Shown piece by piece: positions 6,375-14,409 of a stretch of 18,679 bases of DNA (position 1 is its first letter; each line of letters opens with the position of its first letter). Both the position numbers and the translations under genes were made by a program. The stretch is taken from assembly GCA_002454845.1 (NCBI GenBank), contig DKJQ01000197.1:1-18679 (forward strand). Direction: 5' to 3'. Source of the stretch: Ignavibacteria bacterium UBA6688 (GTDB lineage Bacteria; Bacteroidota; Ignavibacteria; UBA10030). The notes beneath the pieces are model-generated. The model was not told the DNA's origin and searched no databases. It saw only the letters and a program-made list of their open reading frames with translations.

Positions 6375-9300
6375 ATGTCTCGTAAACTCTTCTTCGCTCT
6401 CCTCACGCTGCTCGTGCCCGCCCTGTTGTTTGCACAATCGGGCAAGCTCCGCGGCGTTGTGACTGAGAAGGCAACGGGTGAGCCGTTGATCGGCGCCAAC
6501 GTTATTATTGAAGAAACCAACTTGGGCGCATCAACGGACCTTAACGGAGAATATATCATTCTCAACGTTCCTCCCGGTGCTTTTTCCATTAAGGTTTCGT
6601 ACATCGGATATGCCCCGTACACCATTTCCAACGTTCGTGTCAACGCAAATCTGACGACGACGCAGGATGTGGAACTTACCAGCGTTTCCATTCAGGTTGG
6701 GGAAGTCGTCGTCATTGCAGACCGACCCCTCGTGCAAAGAAATACGACCAACACCATCCGTATGACGACGCAGGAGGATATCAAAGGCCTCCCGTTTCGC
6801 GGGCTGCAAAATATCCTTGCCCTGAATGCCGGGGTGGTTCTTCAGAACGGCAATCTCTACGTGCGCGGCGGTCGCAGCGGGGAAGTGGCTTACTTCCTTG
6901 AGGGAGCAAACACGACGAACCCAGTGACGAACGCCCAAACGATCGGAGTCATTCAGGAAGCGATCGAGGAGGTCCAACTCCAGGCAGGAGGATATACGGC
7001 GGAATTTGGGGGCAGTAACTCCGCCATCGTACGGACCTCGCTCCGCAGCGGAACGCCTAATTATCATGCGGCCGTCAGTTACCAAACCGATGATTTTGCC
7101 AAACCGGGCAGCACGTTCCTTGGAACCACCGGCTTCGGCTTTCGGAATGGCGTTGTGACCCTGAGCGGCCCTCTCTTCACCAATGATCTGAAGTTCTTCA
7201 TCGCGGGCCAACACAATTACCTCAGGGACCGTGACCAGCGACGGGTCGTTCCCTTCAGTTTCGACAGTCTTCGGGTTGATGTGAACGATGCACGGTATGA
7301 CGATACGAAATCATTAGAAGCGCAAATGCTGCTTCCAGGTCCCGTGGCGTTTGAGGAAAATTTTATCCCGAATAACTGGGATGAAACGAACGGGTTCCAG
7401 GGAACGATTACCTACGATATGCAACCGTTCAAGTTCCGCTTCGCGGGAAGCTACAGCGCACGGCGACTCCCAACGGGTAGAAATTGGCCCGGTGCCCTCG
7501 CGAACACGTTCAGACTTCGGAATCAGCAACAGAATATCAATTCCGGTTTCGCAGAACTGAAGCTGACACACGTCCTGAACCCCACCACATACTACGAGGT
7601 TGGTGTATCATACCAGGATGTCCGATCGCGATCATTCGATCCGGATATGGAAGATGTGAGCGGCCCGGCCCCCGCAGCCATCACCGTGGGCGGCGTTCCG
7701 TATGTCCCGTCCTTCTTCGACAACTGGAATTGGTACTCGGACAGCCTTGTCAGCGAGCAGCTCGGATATCCGGGCTTCCAGCGGCGGTACAACGGACCGT
7801 TCACCTGGAGTACCATCTTCGGCTTTAATTTTAACGATCCCAATGCGCCGGTCAATGGCTATAACAGGAATTCGCAGGCAGCCTGGGGCTTTAATCTTGA
7901 CCTCACGTCCCAGCTTTCGTCGACGTATGAACTGAAAATCGGCGGCAGAGCGGATTCATGGGTGCTCCGATCCTATAACATCGGCAGTATCCAGAGAGCC
8001 ATGGAGTACATGTACGGAATCTACAGTACCACTCCGCGAAGCTTTGATGACCTTCAAAAACTCTCCATCGAGCTTTCCAAGACGTCGGCCGGCAACATCA
8101 ACTATTATGGGTATGACATCTTCGGAAATGAAGTGGATGACGGTCTGGATGGCCCGCAGAAGCCTTTATTCGCTTCAATCTATGCTCAAAACAAATTTGA
8201 ATTCCGCGATCTGGTTTTAAACGTCGGCGCACGTTTCGAGTATTACGATACAAAGGCGAAAGTGTTCCCGGATCCGGCGAAGTTCTCGGAAGTCTTCAAC
8301 GAGGACCTCGATGTGATCGATCAGAGCAAGCTTGCCACAGCCGACGCGTTTAGCCTCGTTCTGCCGCGGATTAGCTTCTCGTTCCCCGTGACCGACAAAA
8401 CGGTCTTTTATGCCATGTACGGGAAATACGCACAACTCGCATCACTCAACCAACTCTATGTCGGTAATACCGTCGTCAGCCGCACTGTGAGCCCGATTTC
8501 GCGTGGCAATGCCTACCTCACCCCCATTGGGTCCATGATGAAACCCGAACGGACCACCCAGTATGAAATGGGCTTCCGCCAGCAACTCACGGATAATTTT
8601 GCGTTCACCGTGACCGGTTTTTACAAGGACCTCAAGGATCAACTGTCCCTGAGAAGCTACCTCGATGCGAACGGCGTTCCACTGTTCTATGCCTATCTTA
8701 ACGAGGACTTTGGAACCGTGAAAGGACTGGAGCTGACACTTGACGTGCGACGGACCAACCGCCTAGCCGGCAAAGTTACTTATACAATGTCGGATGCCCG
8801 CGGTACCGGTTCCAATTCCCGCTCCGGACAGGGAGCTTTGGAATCGAATATTGGTATCCCGTCGAGTTTTATCAATCCTCTCGATTTCAATCAGACCCAT
8901 CGCGGCATTGTGACCCTGGACTATCGCTTCGGACGTGATGATGGCGGCCCGATCCTTTCAGGCCTCGGTCTGAACACGTTGTTGAGCTTTAACAGCGGAC
9001 ACGGCTACACCAAGGTGCCCGTCCCAACATCTCTTGGCCAGGCACCGGTATGGGAGCTCGGTACATATCCGTTAGCCGATCCACGCTTCAGCCGCCCGGA
9101 GGAGCCAATCAATGCTTCCTCAACACCCTGGGTCTTTAATATTGACCTGAACGTCGGCAAGACGTTCTGGATCGGTGATGTGACGGCCGAACTGTATGTC
9201 AACATCCTCAATGTGCTGGACACCAAGCAGGTGTTGTATGTCTATCCGACAACCGGCACGCCCGACGACGACGGTTTCTTAACGAGCCCGCTCGCCGATT

Positions 9301-9449
9301 CGTACAAGGCTATTGAGAATTTCGCCGAGTTCTACAAGGCGATCAACCTTGATAACCAATGGTCCTACGACCGCACGGGGAGGGGTCCTGCAGGAAATAT
9401 GTATGGGACTCCGCGACAGATTCGAGTCGGGGTGAGAGTTGAAATGTGA
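6375..9449 (+). CDS. TonB-dependent outer-membrane receptor with carboxypeptidase-regulatory-like domain
   Basis: The 1024-residue product has a signal peptide (1-20, cleavage at FA-Q). A carboxypeptidase-regulatory-like beta-sandwich follows (about 24-103, with the GEPLIGANV and D-x-x-GEY signatures). Next is a TonB plug domain (about 121-226) with LYVRGGRSGE at 161-170 and the plug end GGYTAEFGGSNS. A large 22-strand-type barrel fills the rest, rich in aromatic girdle residues. AAGGAG (6362-6367) sits 7 nt before the ATG. Proteins of this build import bulky substrates across the outer membrane with energy from TonB-ExbBD; none of those energising genes is in the window. It heads a three-gene operon, as SusC-like receptors often head operons with a partner surface protein. 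The terminal residue is Met rather than the usual aromatic. The substrate is unknown. Confidence 0.93.
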   Translation: MSRKLFFALLTLLVPALLFAQSGKLRGVVTEKATGEPLIGANVIIEETNLGASTDLNGEYIILNVPPGAFSIKVSYIGYAPYTISNVRVNANLTTTQDVELTSVSIQVGEVVVIADRPLVQRNTTNTIRMTTQEDIKGLPFRGLQNILALNAGVVLQNGNLYVRGGRSGEVAYFLEGANTTNPVTNAQTIGVIQEAIEEVQLQAGGYTAEFGGSNSAIVRTSLRSGTPNYHAAVSYQTDDFAKPGSTFLGTTGFGFRNGVVTLSGPLFTNDLKFFIAGQHNYLRDRDQRRVVPFSFDSLRVDVNDARYDDTKSLEAQMLLPGPVAFEENFIPNNWDETNGFQGTITYDMQPFKFRFAGSYSARRLPTGRNWPGALANTFRLRNQQQNINSGFAELKLTHVLNPTTYYEVGVSYQDVRSRSFDPDMEDVSGPAPAAITVGGVPYVPSFFDNWNWYSDSLVSEQLGYPGFQRRYNGPFTWSTIFGFNFNDPNAPVNGYNRNSQAAWGFNLDLTSQLSSTYELKIGGRADSWVLRSYNIGSIQRAMEYMYGIYSTTPRSFDDLQKLSIELSKTSAGNINYYGYDIFGNEVDDGLDGPQKPLFASIYAQNKFEFRDLVLNVGARFEYYDTKAKVFPDPAKFSEVFNEDLDVIDQSKLATADAFSLVLPRISFSFPVTDKTVFYAMYGKYAQLASLNQLYVGNTVVSRTVSPISRGNAYLTPIGSMMKPERTTQYEMGFRQQLTDNFAFTVTGFYKDLKDQLSLRSYLDANGVPLFYAYLNEDFGTVKGLELTLDVRRTNRLAGKVTYTMSDARGTGSNSRSGQGALESNIGIPSSFINPLDFNQTHRGIVTLDYRFGRDDGGPILSGLGLNTLLSFNSGHGYTKVPVPTSLGQAPVWELGTYPLADPRFSRPEEPINASSTPWVFNIDLNVGKTFWIGDVTAELYVNILNVLDTKQVLYVYPTTGTPDDDGFLTSPLADSYKAIENFAEFYKAINLDNQWSYDRTGRGPAGNMYGTPRQIRVGVRVEM

Positions 9450-9516
9450 AAACCGGCGGACATCTCCCGTTCGACGGGGGACCGCTTCGATGAGTCTATC
9501 ATCAGCTCAACAACGT

Positions 9517-9522
9517 AAGGAG
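9517..9522 (+). promoter_or_regulatory. Ribosome binding site (AAGGAG) fixing the start at 9532
   Basis: AAGGAG lies 9 nt before ATG 9532 and just ahead of the signal peptide. It excludes the longer frame that begins with TTG 9439 inside the receptor gene. Confidence 0.8.
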
Positions 9523-9531
9523 TTGCAAACA

Positions 9532-12500
9532 ATGAACATGATCATGAGAACTTTCGTGGGGATTGGCCTGCTCGTGAGCCTCCTGGCGTTTCCGCTGCTT
9601 GCCGCGGAAAAGCCGGAAGGAGAGAAGAAGAATACCGGTCAGTCGTTGAACAAGACCGGTCAGACAAAGAGTGCAGCGATCCTCAATATCAACAATTTCA
9701 CAACGTGGCAGCGGGCTGACGGACAGGGACACAATCCGCCGAACGCCGCCTATAACGGCAGCGATTTTCCCCGTGGAACGTCCCATCCTATTTATGCGGA
9801 TGGCATGGTCTGGGGAGGCAAAGCGTACCTCGATGCCGGATACACGCAATCCGCGCCCGTGCAGCTCATTCGCGTGGGAGGCAACACCTATAATGTCGGC
9901 AATCAGAGCGGTTGGATCATCGGGACCGGGGCCAATGCGGTTGCCGTTGCTTCGAGCGATGCCAGGGCCCGCATCTATAGAATTCGCCGTGATTATATCG
10001 AGATGGCAATGGACGAATTGCGGCGTGATGCTGCGGAAAACAACCTCATCATCGTCTCGGCTGTCACAGACGCGGATATCGCGGCAGTGACCAACCAGTA
10101 TGAGAAAGACTGGGACGAGTGGCCGGTCGATCTGGGCGCTCCGTACATCGAGCGGAACGGGACTGCCGGGTACCAGAAACCGCCGCCCTTCAGCAGCACG
10201 TTTACGGTCGATTCATTGATTGGAGGAAACTACGACGAGCCGGGACTCGCCGGAAGCGATCCCGGTTCTCCTGCGAATCAAGTGATCTGGTCGGTCTTCA
10301 ACGACCTCAACAGGGGAAACATGCTCGGGTTTCAGGGTTCGGAGCCGATGGGCATCGAAGGGCAAATGACGCTCTGGGGATACAAACGGAGCGATGCTCT
10401 GGGAAACCTGTTTTTCAAGAAGCTGAAGCTGATCAACAAGGGCGGGGCCGTGGTGAACGATCAATCGGGAGCTAAAGGTTATCTTTACCTCGATAGCATG
10501 TACGTCTCCGTATGGTCGGATCCGGATCTTGGAGACGCGGGAGACGATCTCGATGGCTGTGACTCTCTCCTGAGTTTGGCGTACACCTACAACGGCAACG
10601 CTACGGACGCTGAGTACGTGAAGTTTGGTCTGGCTCCTCCCGCCGTGGGGTACGACTTCCTTGCCGGTCCGGCGGTTCCCGGGTCTCCGACCGATACAGC
10701 AGTGTTTGACATGAAGAAGAAGCCCGGATTCAAGAACCTCCCCATGACTTCCTTCGCTTTCTTCGTCGGCGGCGGCAGCATTCAGGATCCCCCCTTCACG
10801 TATGAAGGCGCTCTCCAATGGTTTAGAATGTTCCAGGGATATGTACCAGATCCTTCCACATCGCCCAAGCGAAAATTTCCCCATCCTACCGGAATGGAGG
10901 AGACTTTCTTCCCCTTGTCGGGTGACCCCGTTACAGGAACTGGATTCCTGGATGGAGGCCCGCCGGCGTTCAGTCCCGGTGACCGGCGTATTGTGTTGAA
11001 CACCGGTCCGTTTCGGCTGGCACCTGGCGATACACAGGAAGTTGTAGTTGGGGTGGTCGCAGGCCTGGGGGGCGATCGCCTCTCCAGCATCGCAGTTCTG
11101 AAAGCCAACGACCGGGCGGTACAAACGACGTACGATTTGATTTTCCAGGTTTCTCAGGCTCCGGCAGCCCCCCTTCCGGTCGCAGCCGAGATGGATGGAA
11201 AGGTTGTTATTGAATGGGGAAGCAACACCGCTCGTGTGACCGATACGGAAACGCGTGTCTCCCAACCCGGTAGCTATGAATTCGAAGGCTACAATGTATA
11301 TCAACTTCCGACCGCCGGATCCAGTGTCACCGAGGGGAAACGCCTTGCGACCTATGACGTGATCAATTCCGCCGGCGTCATTTTGGACGAAGCGTTTGAT
11401 CCCATTGCGGGACAAATTCTTGCCACGCCGATCCAGTTCGGCACAAATTCCGGCATTTCTCGGGTCTTTGTGTTTGATAAAGACTATGTCCGTGACATTA
11501 ACAAGGTGTATAACGGCCAGGAATATTACCTGGCGGTGACCGCGTACTCGCGCGCAACCGAGCCGGGGTTTGTGGCAGCCCTTGAATCGTCGCCGATCGT
11601 CCTGACGGTCCGGCCGAAGAAACCGTTCGGGCTTACCTTGAATAGCAAAGCTCTGGATACTGTGAAGGTCACTCATGTCGGTGGTAGCGATGGATTCGTG
11701 GTTCCCATTGTTGTCAATCCGGCTTTGTTGACCGGCGATACCTACCGTGTGACCTTTGCAACGGATCCTGATGATGCGGCATCGTTCGTATGGACATTGA
11801 CCAATTCCACGAAAAACAAGGTCGTTCTTGCCAACCAATCACACCAGCTTGATGATGGAGAGCACACGGTGGTTGACGGGATGTTGGTGAAGGTGGTTGG
11901 TCCGCCGGTTGCAGTCAATAAATATTCCTTCTCACCGTCTGCTGACCGGTGGTTCACGGGAGTGAACGCTGGCTTGTCACACTTCTTTGGAGGCCTCGGT
12001 CTTGGTGCCGATTTCTTCGGAAGCAATATTACTCCCGACAAATATGTGACCGTGGAAATCCGCTTCCAGCCTGCAGCTGATGGTCAACGCGCGTATCGCT
12101 ACTTGAGAGGTGATCCGGCGGGAAGTTATTTGTACCAGGACTACAATCCTCAACATTTCACCGTCTGGGATGTCACGTCGAACCCGGCCCGCCAACTCAA
12201 TGTGGCTTATGTCGAACAATTCGGCAGCACAGCCGCTAATGGATTATGGCAGCCTACCGCCACCAATGGTGATCGTGAATATCTCTTTATTCTAAACAGC
12301 ACCTACAGCGAGACGCCGGATACATACTACACAACCCGTCGCATCTTCCAGAATGCTGAGGAGTTTGATGCGCTCTACGCTCTGTGGCCTCTCCAGCGTG
12401 GAAGTATGCCGTTTAATCCACAGTTAGGGCAGGTATTCAAGATCACACCGAACTTTGCCAACACGACGGCGGACATCTTTACCTTCACTCCCCCCGCACC

Positions 12501-12858
12501 GTCGAGGTCCATGGATCTTGAGAAGGCGAGCATAAAACGCGTGGGCGTCTTCCCGAACCCATACTATGCCTTCAATCCTGCGGAGATAAACCGATTCGTA
12601 CGGTTCGTGACGTTTTCGAATCTTCCGCCAACGGTCAAGATACGGATCTTCAATCTTGCCGGACAACTGGTGAGGACACTCGACAAAAGCGACGATTCAC
12701 AGTTCCTGCGTTGGGATTTGAACAACGAGAATCACTTCCCGGTCGCCAGCGGCCTTTATGTGGCGTATGTCGAGCTGACGCTGTCCGATGGTTCCGTGGA
12801 CACAAAGGTTGTCAAACTCGGAATTATTCAAGAACAGGAAGTACCTGATATATTCTGA
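9532..12858 (+). CDS. Large secreted protein with fibronectin-like region and FlgD/T9SS-like C-terminal domain
   Basis: The 1108-residue product has a signal peptide (MNMIMRTF... cleavage near LLA-AEK) and no lipobox Cys. The first 540 residues are not recognised; they are rich in Gly/Asp/aromatic residues and may be a beta-rich surface domain. Residues about 541-695 resemble a fibronectin type III-like module (V-I-E-W-G, F-E-G-Y-N-V-Y, Y-Y-L-A-V-T-A-Y). The last 105 residues match the FlgD-Ig / type IX sorting style: VFPNPYYA near 1005, then VKIRIFNLAGQLVRTL, W-D-L-N-N, GLYVAYVEL and KLGII. The gene sits 82 nt after the TonB receptor and 49 nt before a PorV-like gene, so it is probably the surface partner of both. 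Export by a type IX-like route is inferred, since no T9SS core gene is present here. Confidence 0.85.
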   Translation: MNMIMRTFVGIGLLVSLLAFPLLAAEKPEGEKKNTGQSLNKTGQTKSAAILNINNFTTWQRADGQGHNPPNAAYNGSDFPRGTSHPIYADGMVWGGKAYLDAGYTQSAPVQLIRVGGNTYNVGNQSGWIIGTGANAVAVASSDARARIYRIRRDYIEMAMDELRRDAAENNLIIVSAVTDADIAAVTNQYEKDWDEWPVDLGAPYIERNGTAGYQKPPPFSSTFTVDSLIGGNYDEPGLAGSDPGSPANQVIWSVFNDLNRGNMLGFQGSEPMGIEGQMTLWGYKRSDALGNLFFKKLKLINKGGAVVNDQSGAKGYLYLDSMYVSVWSDPDLGDAGDDLDGCDSLLSLAYTYNGNATDAEYVKFGLAPPAVGYDFLAGPAVPGSPTDTAVFDMKKKPGFKNLPMTSFAFFVGGGSIQDPPFTYEGALQWFRMFQGYVPDPSTSPKRKFPHPTGMEETFFPLSGDPVTGTGFLDGGPPAFSPGDRRIVLNTGPFRLAPGDTQEVVVGVVAGLGGDRLSSIAVLKANDRAVQTTYDLIFQVSQAPAAPLPVAAEMDGKVVIEWGSNTARVTDTETRVSQPGSYEFEGYNVYQLPTAGSSVTEGKRLATYDVINSAGVILDEAFDPIAGQILATPIQFGTNSGISRVFVFDKDYVRDINKVYNGQEYYLAVTAYSRATEPGFVAALESSPIVLTVRPKKPFGLTLNSKALDTVKVTHVGGSDGFVVPIVVNPALLTGDTYRVTFATDPDDAASFVWTLTNSTKNKVVLANQSHQLDDGEHTVVDGMLVKVVGPPVAVNKYSFSPSADRWFTGVNAGLSHFFGGLGLGADFFGSNITPDKYVTVEIRFQPAADGQRAYRYLRGDPAGSYLYQDYNPQHFTVWDVTSNPARQLNVAYVEQFGSTAANGLWQPTATNGDREYLFILNSTYSETPDTYYTTRRIFQNAEEFDALYALWPLQRGSMPFNPQLGQVFKITPNFANTTADIFTFTPPAPSRSMDLEKASIKRVGVFPNPYYAFNPAEINRFVRFVTFSNLPPTVKIRIFNLAGQLVRTLDKSDDSQFLRWDLNNENHFPVASGLYVAYVELTLSDGSVDTKVVKLGIIQEQEVPDIF

Positions 12859-12893
12859 CGCCATGCAGACCTCATCAATGGTTCATCATTCTC

Positions 12894-12899
12894 AAGGAG
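12894..12899 (+). promoter_or_regulatory. Ribosome binding site (AAGGAG) fixing the start at 12908
   Basis: AAGGAG lies 8 nt before ATG 12908 in the gap after the preceding stop. The open frame reaches back to 12788 inside the upstream gene, but the signal peptide starts at 12908. Confidence 0.8.
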
Positions 12900-12907
12900 A
12901 TTATACA

Positions 12908-13951
12908 ATGAAGAATCGAGTGATATATGGAATAGTACTGTTCTGCGTGGCGCTGTCGTTGCTCCTCGACACAGCTCAAGCGCAGAATAGAAGGATTGGA
13001 ACATCCGCGGCACCGGAATTGCTGATTCCGGTGGGAGCCCGGGATCTCGCGATGGGGGGATCCTCCATTGCCAACACGCAGGGTGTTGAAGCGATCTATT
13101 GGAATCCTGCGGGACTTGGACTCCTCACAAGAGGCGCAGAAGGGATGTTCTCCCACATGTCCTACATCGGAGACATCGGTGTAAGTTACGGAGCCGTGGC
13201 TGGAAAGTTCGAAGGGTTTGGCAACGTTGGTCTCAGCATCAAATCGCTGCAGATCGGTGAGATTCCCCTGACGACGCGTGAGGATCCCGACGGCGATGGC
13301 GGCAAGTTTTATACGCCGACATATTTTACGCTCGGATTTACCTTCGCACGCCAACTTACCGATGCCATTGGTGCGGGGGTTTCGGTGAAGATCATCTCCG
13401 AAACAATTGACCGGGCTTCAGCCGGAGGACTGGCATTCGATTTCGGGATCCAGTACCGTGGTCTCGCCAATGTTCAGGGTTTGGAGCTGGGCGTAGCAGT
13501 CAAGAATATCGGACCGCAACTGAAGTATGACGGGTCCGGACTCCTGCATAAGGGGATTATCTCGGGAGGACTTCGCCCGGAGCAACCATACAAAAGCGAG
13601 CCCGCAAGCTTTGAGCTTCCTTCGGTCGTCGAGATCGGTCTCAGTTATTCCTCGAAAGCCGGAGACAACATGCTGTGGAACGTCAATGGCATGTTCACGA
13701 ATAATAATTTGTACCTAGACGAGTACCGGGTCGGCGGAGAAGTTGGATTTGTGATGGAATCAATTCAGCTTTTCGGTCGGGCAGGAATCGGCATGGTTCC
13801 ACAAGCGAATTCGGATAATATCTTCGGAGCGACATTCGGAGCCGGGTTCATCTACGACGCAACGGATGTCCTTATCACCGTGGACTACGCCTACCGCGAA
13901 ACCAAGTACTTTGACGCCAATCAGGTTGTTTCGCTGAAGTTCGGCTTCTAA
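12908..13951 (+). CDS. PorV/PorQ-family outer-membrane barrel protein
   Basis: The 347-residue product has a signal peptide (cleavage after AQA, residue 25). The family signature G-A-R-D-L-A-M-G-G lies at 43-51, followed by E-A-I-Y-W-N-P-A-G-L-G at 61-71. The remainder is a FadL-like barrel ending in SLKFGF with terminal Phe. The length is normal for the PorQ/PorV-type family. In type IX secretion PorV is an outer-membrane shuttle that accepts substrates carrying C-terminal sorting domains. In lineages like this one, many PorV paralogues sit beside TonB receptors and FlgD-tailed proteins. It is the last gene of the operon and is followed by a terminator. A direct role in handling the preceding protein is inferred from context. 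Confidence 0.9.
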   Translation: MKNRVIYGIVLFCVALSLLLDTAQAQNRRIGTSAAPELLIPVGARDLAMGGSSIANTQGVEAIYWNPAGLGLLTRGAEGMFSHMSYIGDIGVSYGAVAGKFEGFGNVGLSIKSLQIGEIPLTTREDPDGDGGKFYTPTYFTLGFTFARQLTDAIGAGVSVKIISETIDRASAGGLAFDFGIQYRGLANVQGLELGVAVKNIGPQLKYDGSGLLHKGIISGGLRPEQPYKSEPASFELPSVVEIGLSYSSKAGDNMLWNVNGMFTNNNLYLDEYRVGGEVGFVMESIQLFGRAGIGMVPQANSDNIFGATFGAGFIYDATDVLITVDYAYRETKYFDANQVVSLKFGF

Positions 13952-13988
13952 TACTCGACGTCCGGAAGGGTTACGTTGTCGTACAAAC

Positions 13989-14020
13989 AAAAGGCTGTCC
14001 AGCAATGGACAGCCTTTTGT
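13989..14020. terminator. Intrinsic terminator after the PorV-like gene, symmetrical
   Basis: A 13-bp perfect stem, AAAAGGCTGTCCA (13989-14001) / TGGACAGCCTTTT (14006-14018), has a GCAA tetraloop. T residues follow on the + strand and an A-run precedes it, so it could also stop transcripts arriving from the convergent side. Confidence 0.92.
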
Positions 14021-14079
14021 CGTTCAGAGCGGTATTCAGATCGACCGGAAGACCGATGGAAATACTGAAACGGACATAA

Positions 14080-14196
14080 AAATGCCTGTTGCCGTCTCAG
14101 TAACCGAACACGTCCGGTCTGCAAATGGGTTGAAGGAGGTAAAGCCCATATTGTCGAGGGATGAAACCCTCTAGCATGAGACAGCAACAGGCATTT
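14080..14196. repeat. Structured element: 20-bp outer stem enclosing three hairpins (candidate ncRNA or MITE)
   Basis: Positions 14080-14099 pair with 14177-14196 with a single mismatch. The 77 nt inside contain ACCG/CGGT (14103-14118), ATGGGT/GCCCAT (14125-14149, one G-T pair) and GAGGG/CCCTC (14156-14171), giving a cloverleaf-like multibranch fold. The 13-nt loop of the middle hairpin carries AAGGAGGT (14133-14140), a full Shine-Dalgarno sequence. No gene is encoded. It lies between the terminators of two convergent operons, a typical place for an inserted small element. Whether it is transcribed is unknown, and the strand cannot be assigned. Confidence 0.6.
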
Positions 14197-14353
14197 GCGA
14201 GAGTTCAAGATGTGTGCCACATCGAAGAGCGGCAATCCAACCCAAAATCAAAACATGGGTTTTATGGGTGAACGAGGTTTTCTATCGGCGGGAAACAAGA
14301 GAGACTCATTTACAGCAATTGGGAACGGGACTGGTATGAACAGCTTCTGAGTT
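14197..14353. other. Remainder of the convergent junction, no gene seen
   Basis: Only small stems are visible: GATGTG/CACATC with a TGC loop (14209-14223) and AACCCA/TGGGTT with an 11-nt loop (14239-14261). No reading frame here has a ribosome site or a protein-like composition. Confidence 0.4.
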
Positions 14354-14385
14354 AAAGAAAAGGGTGGGACGACATCATCCCACCC
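14354..14385 (-). terminator. Intrinsic terminator of the minus-strand protease gene
   Basis: Read on the minus strand, GGGTGGGA pairs with TCCCACCC across an 8-nt loop (14362-14385). TTTTCTTT follows (14361 down to 14354). It lies 24 nt after the stop codon of the protease gene. Confidence 0.9.
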
Positions 14386-14409
14386 ATGCAAAAACAATTG
14401 CGCGTTCAG

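Noticed and set aside
10213..11838. Long 541-residue open frame antisense to the large secreted protein
   Set aside because: The plus-strand frame has a signal peptide, recognisable domains and a ribosome site. The antisense frame has none and is a composition shadow.
14156..14171. GAGGG-ATGAAA-CCCTC as part of a SAM-type riboswitch
   Set aside because: Only the GATGAAACCC-like fragment matches. The rest of the aptamer is missing, and the element is not upstream of a gene.
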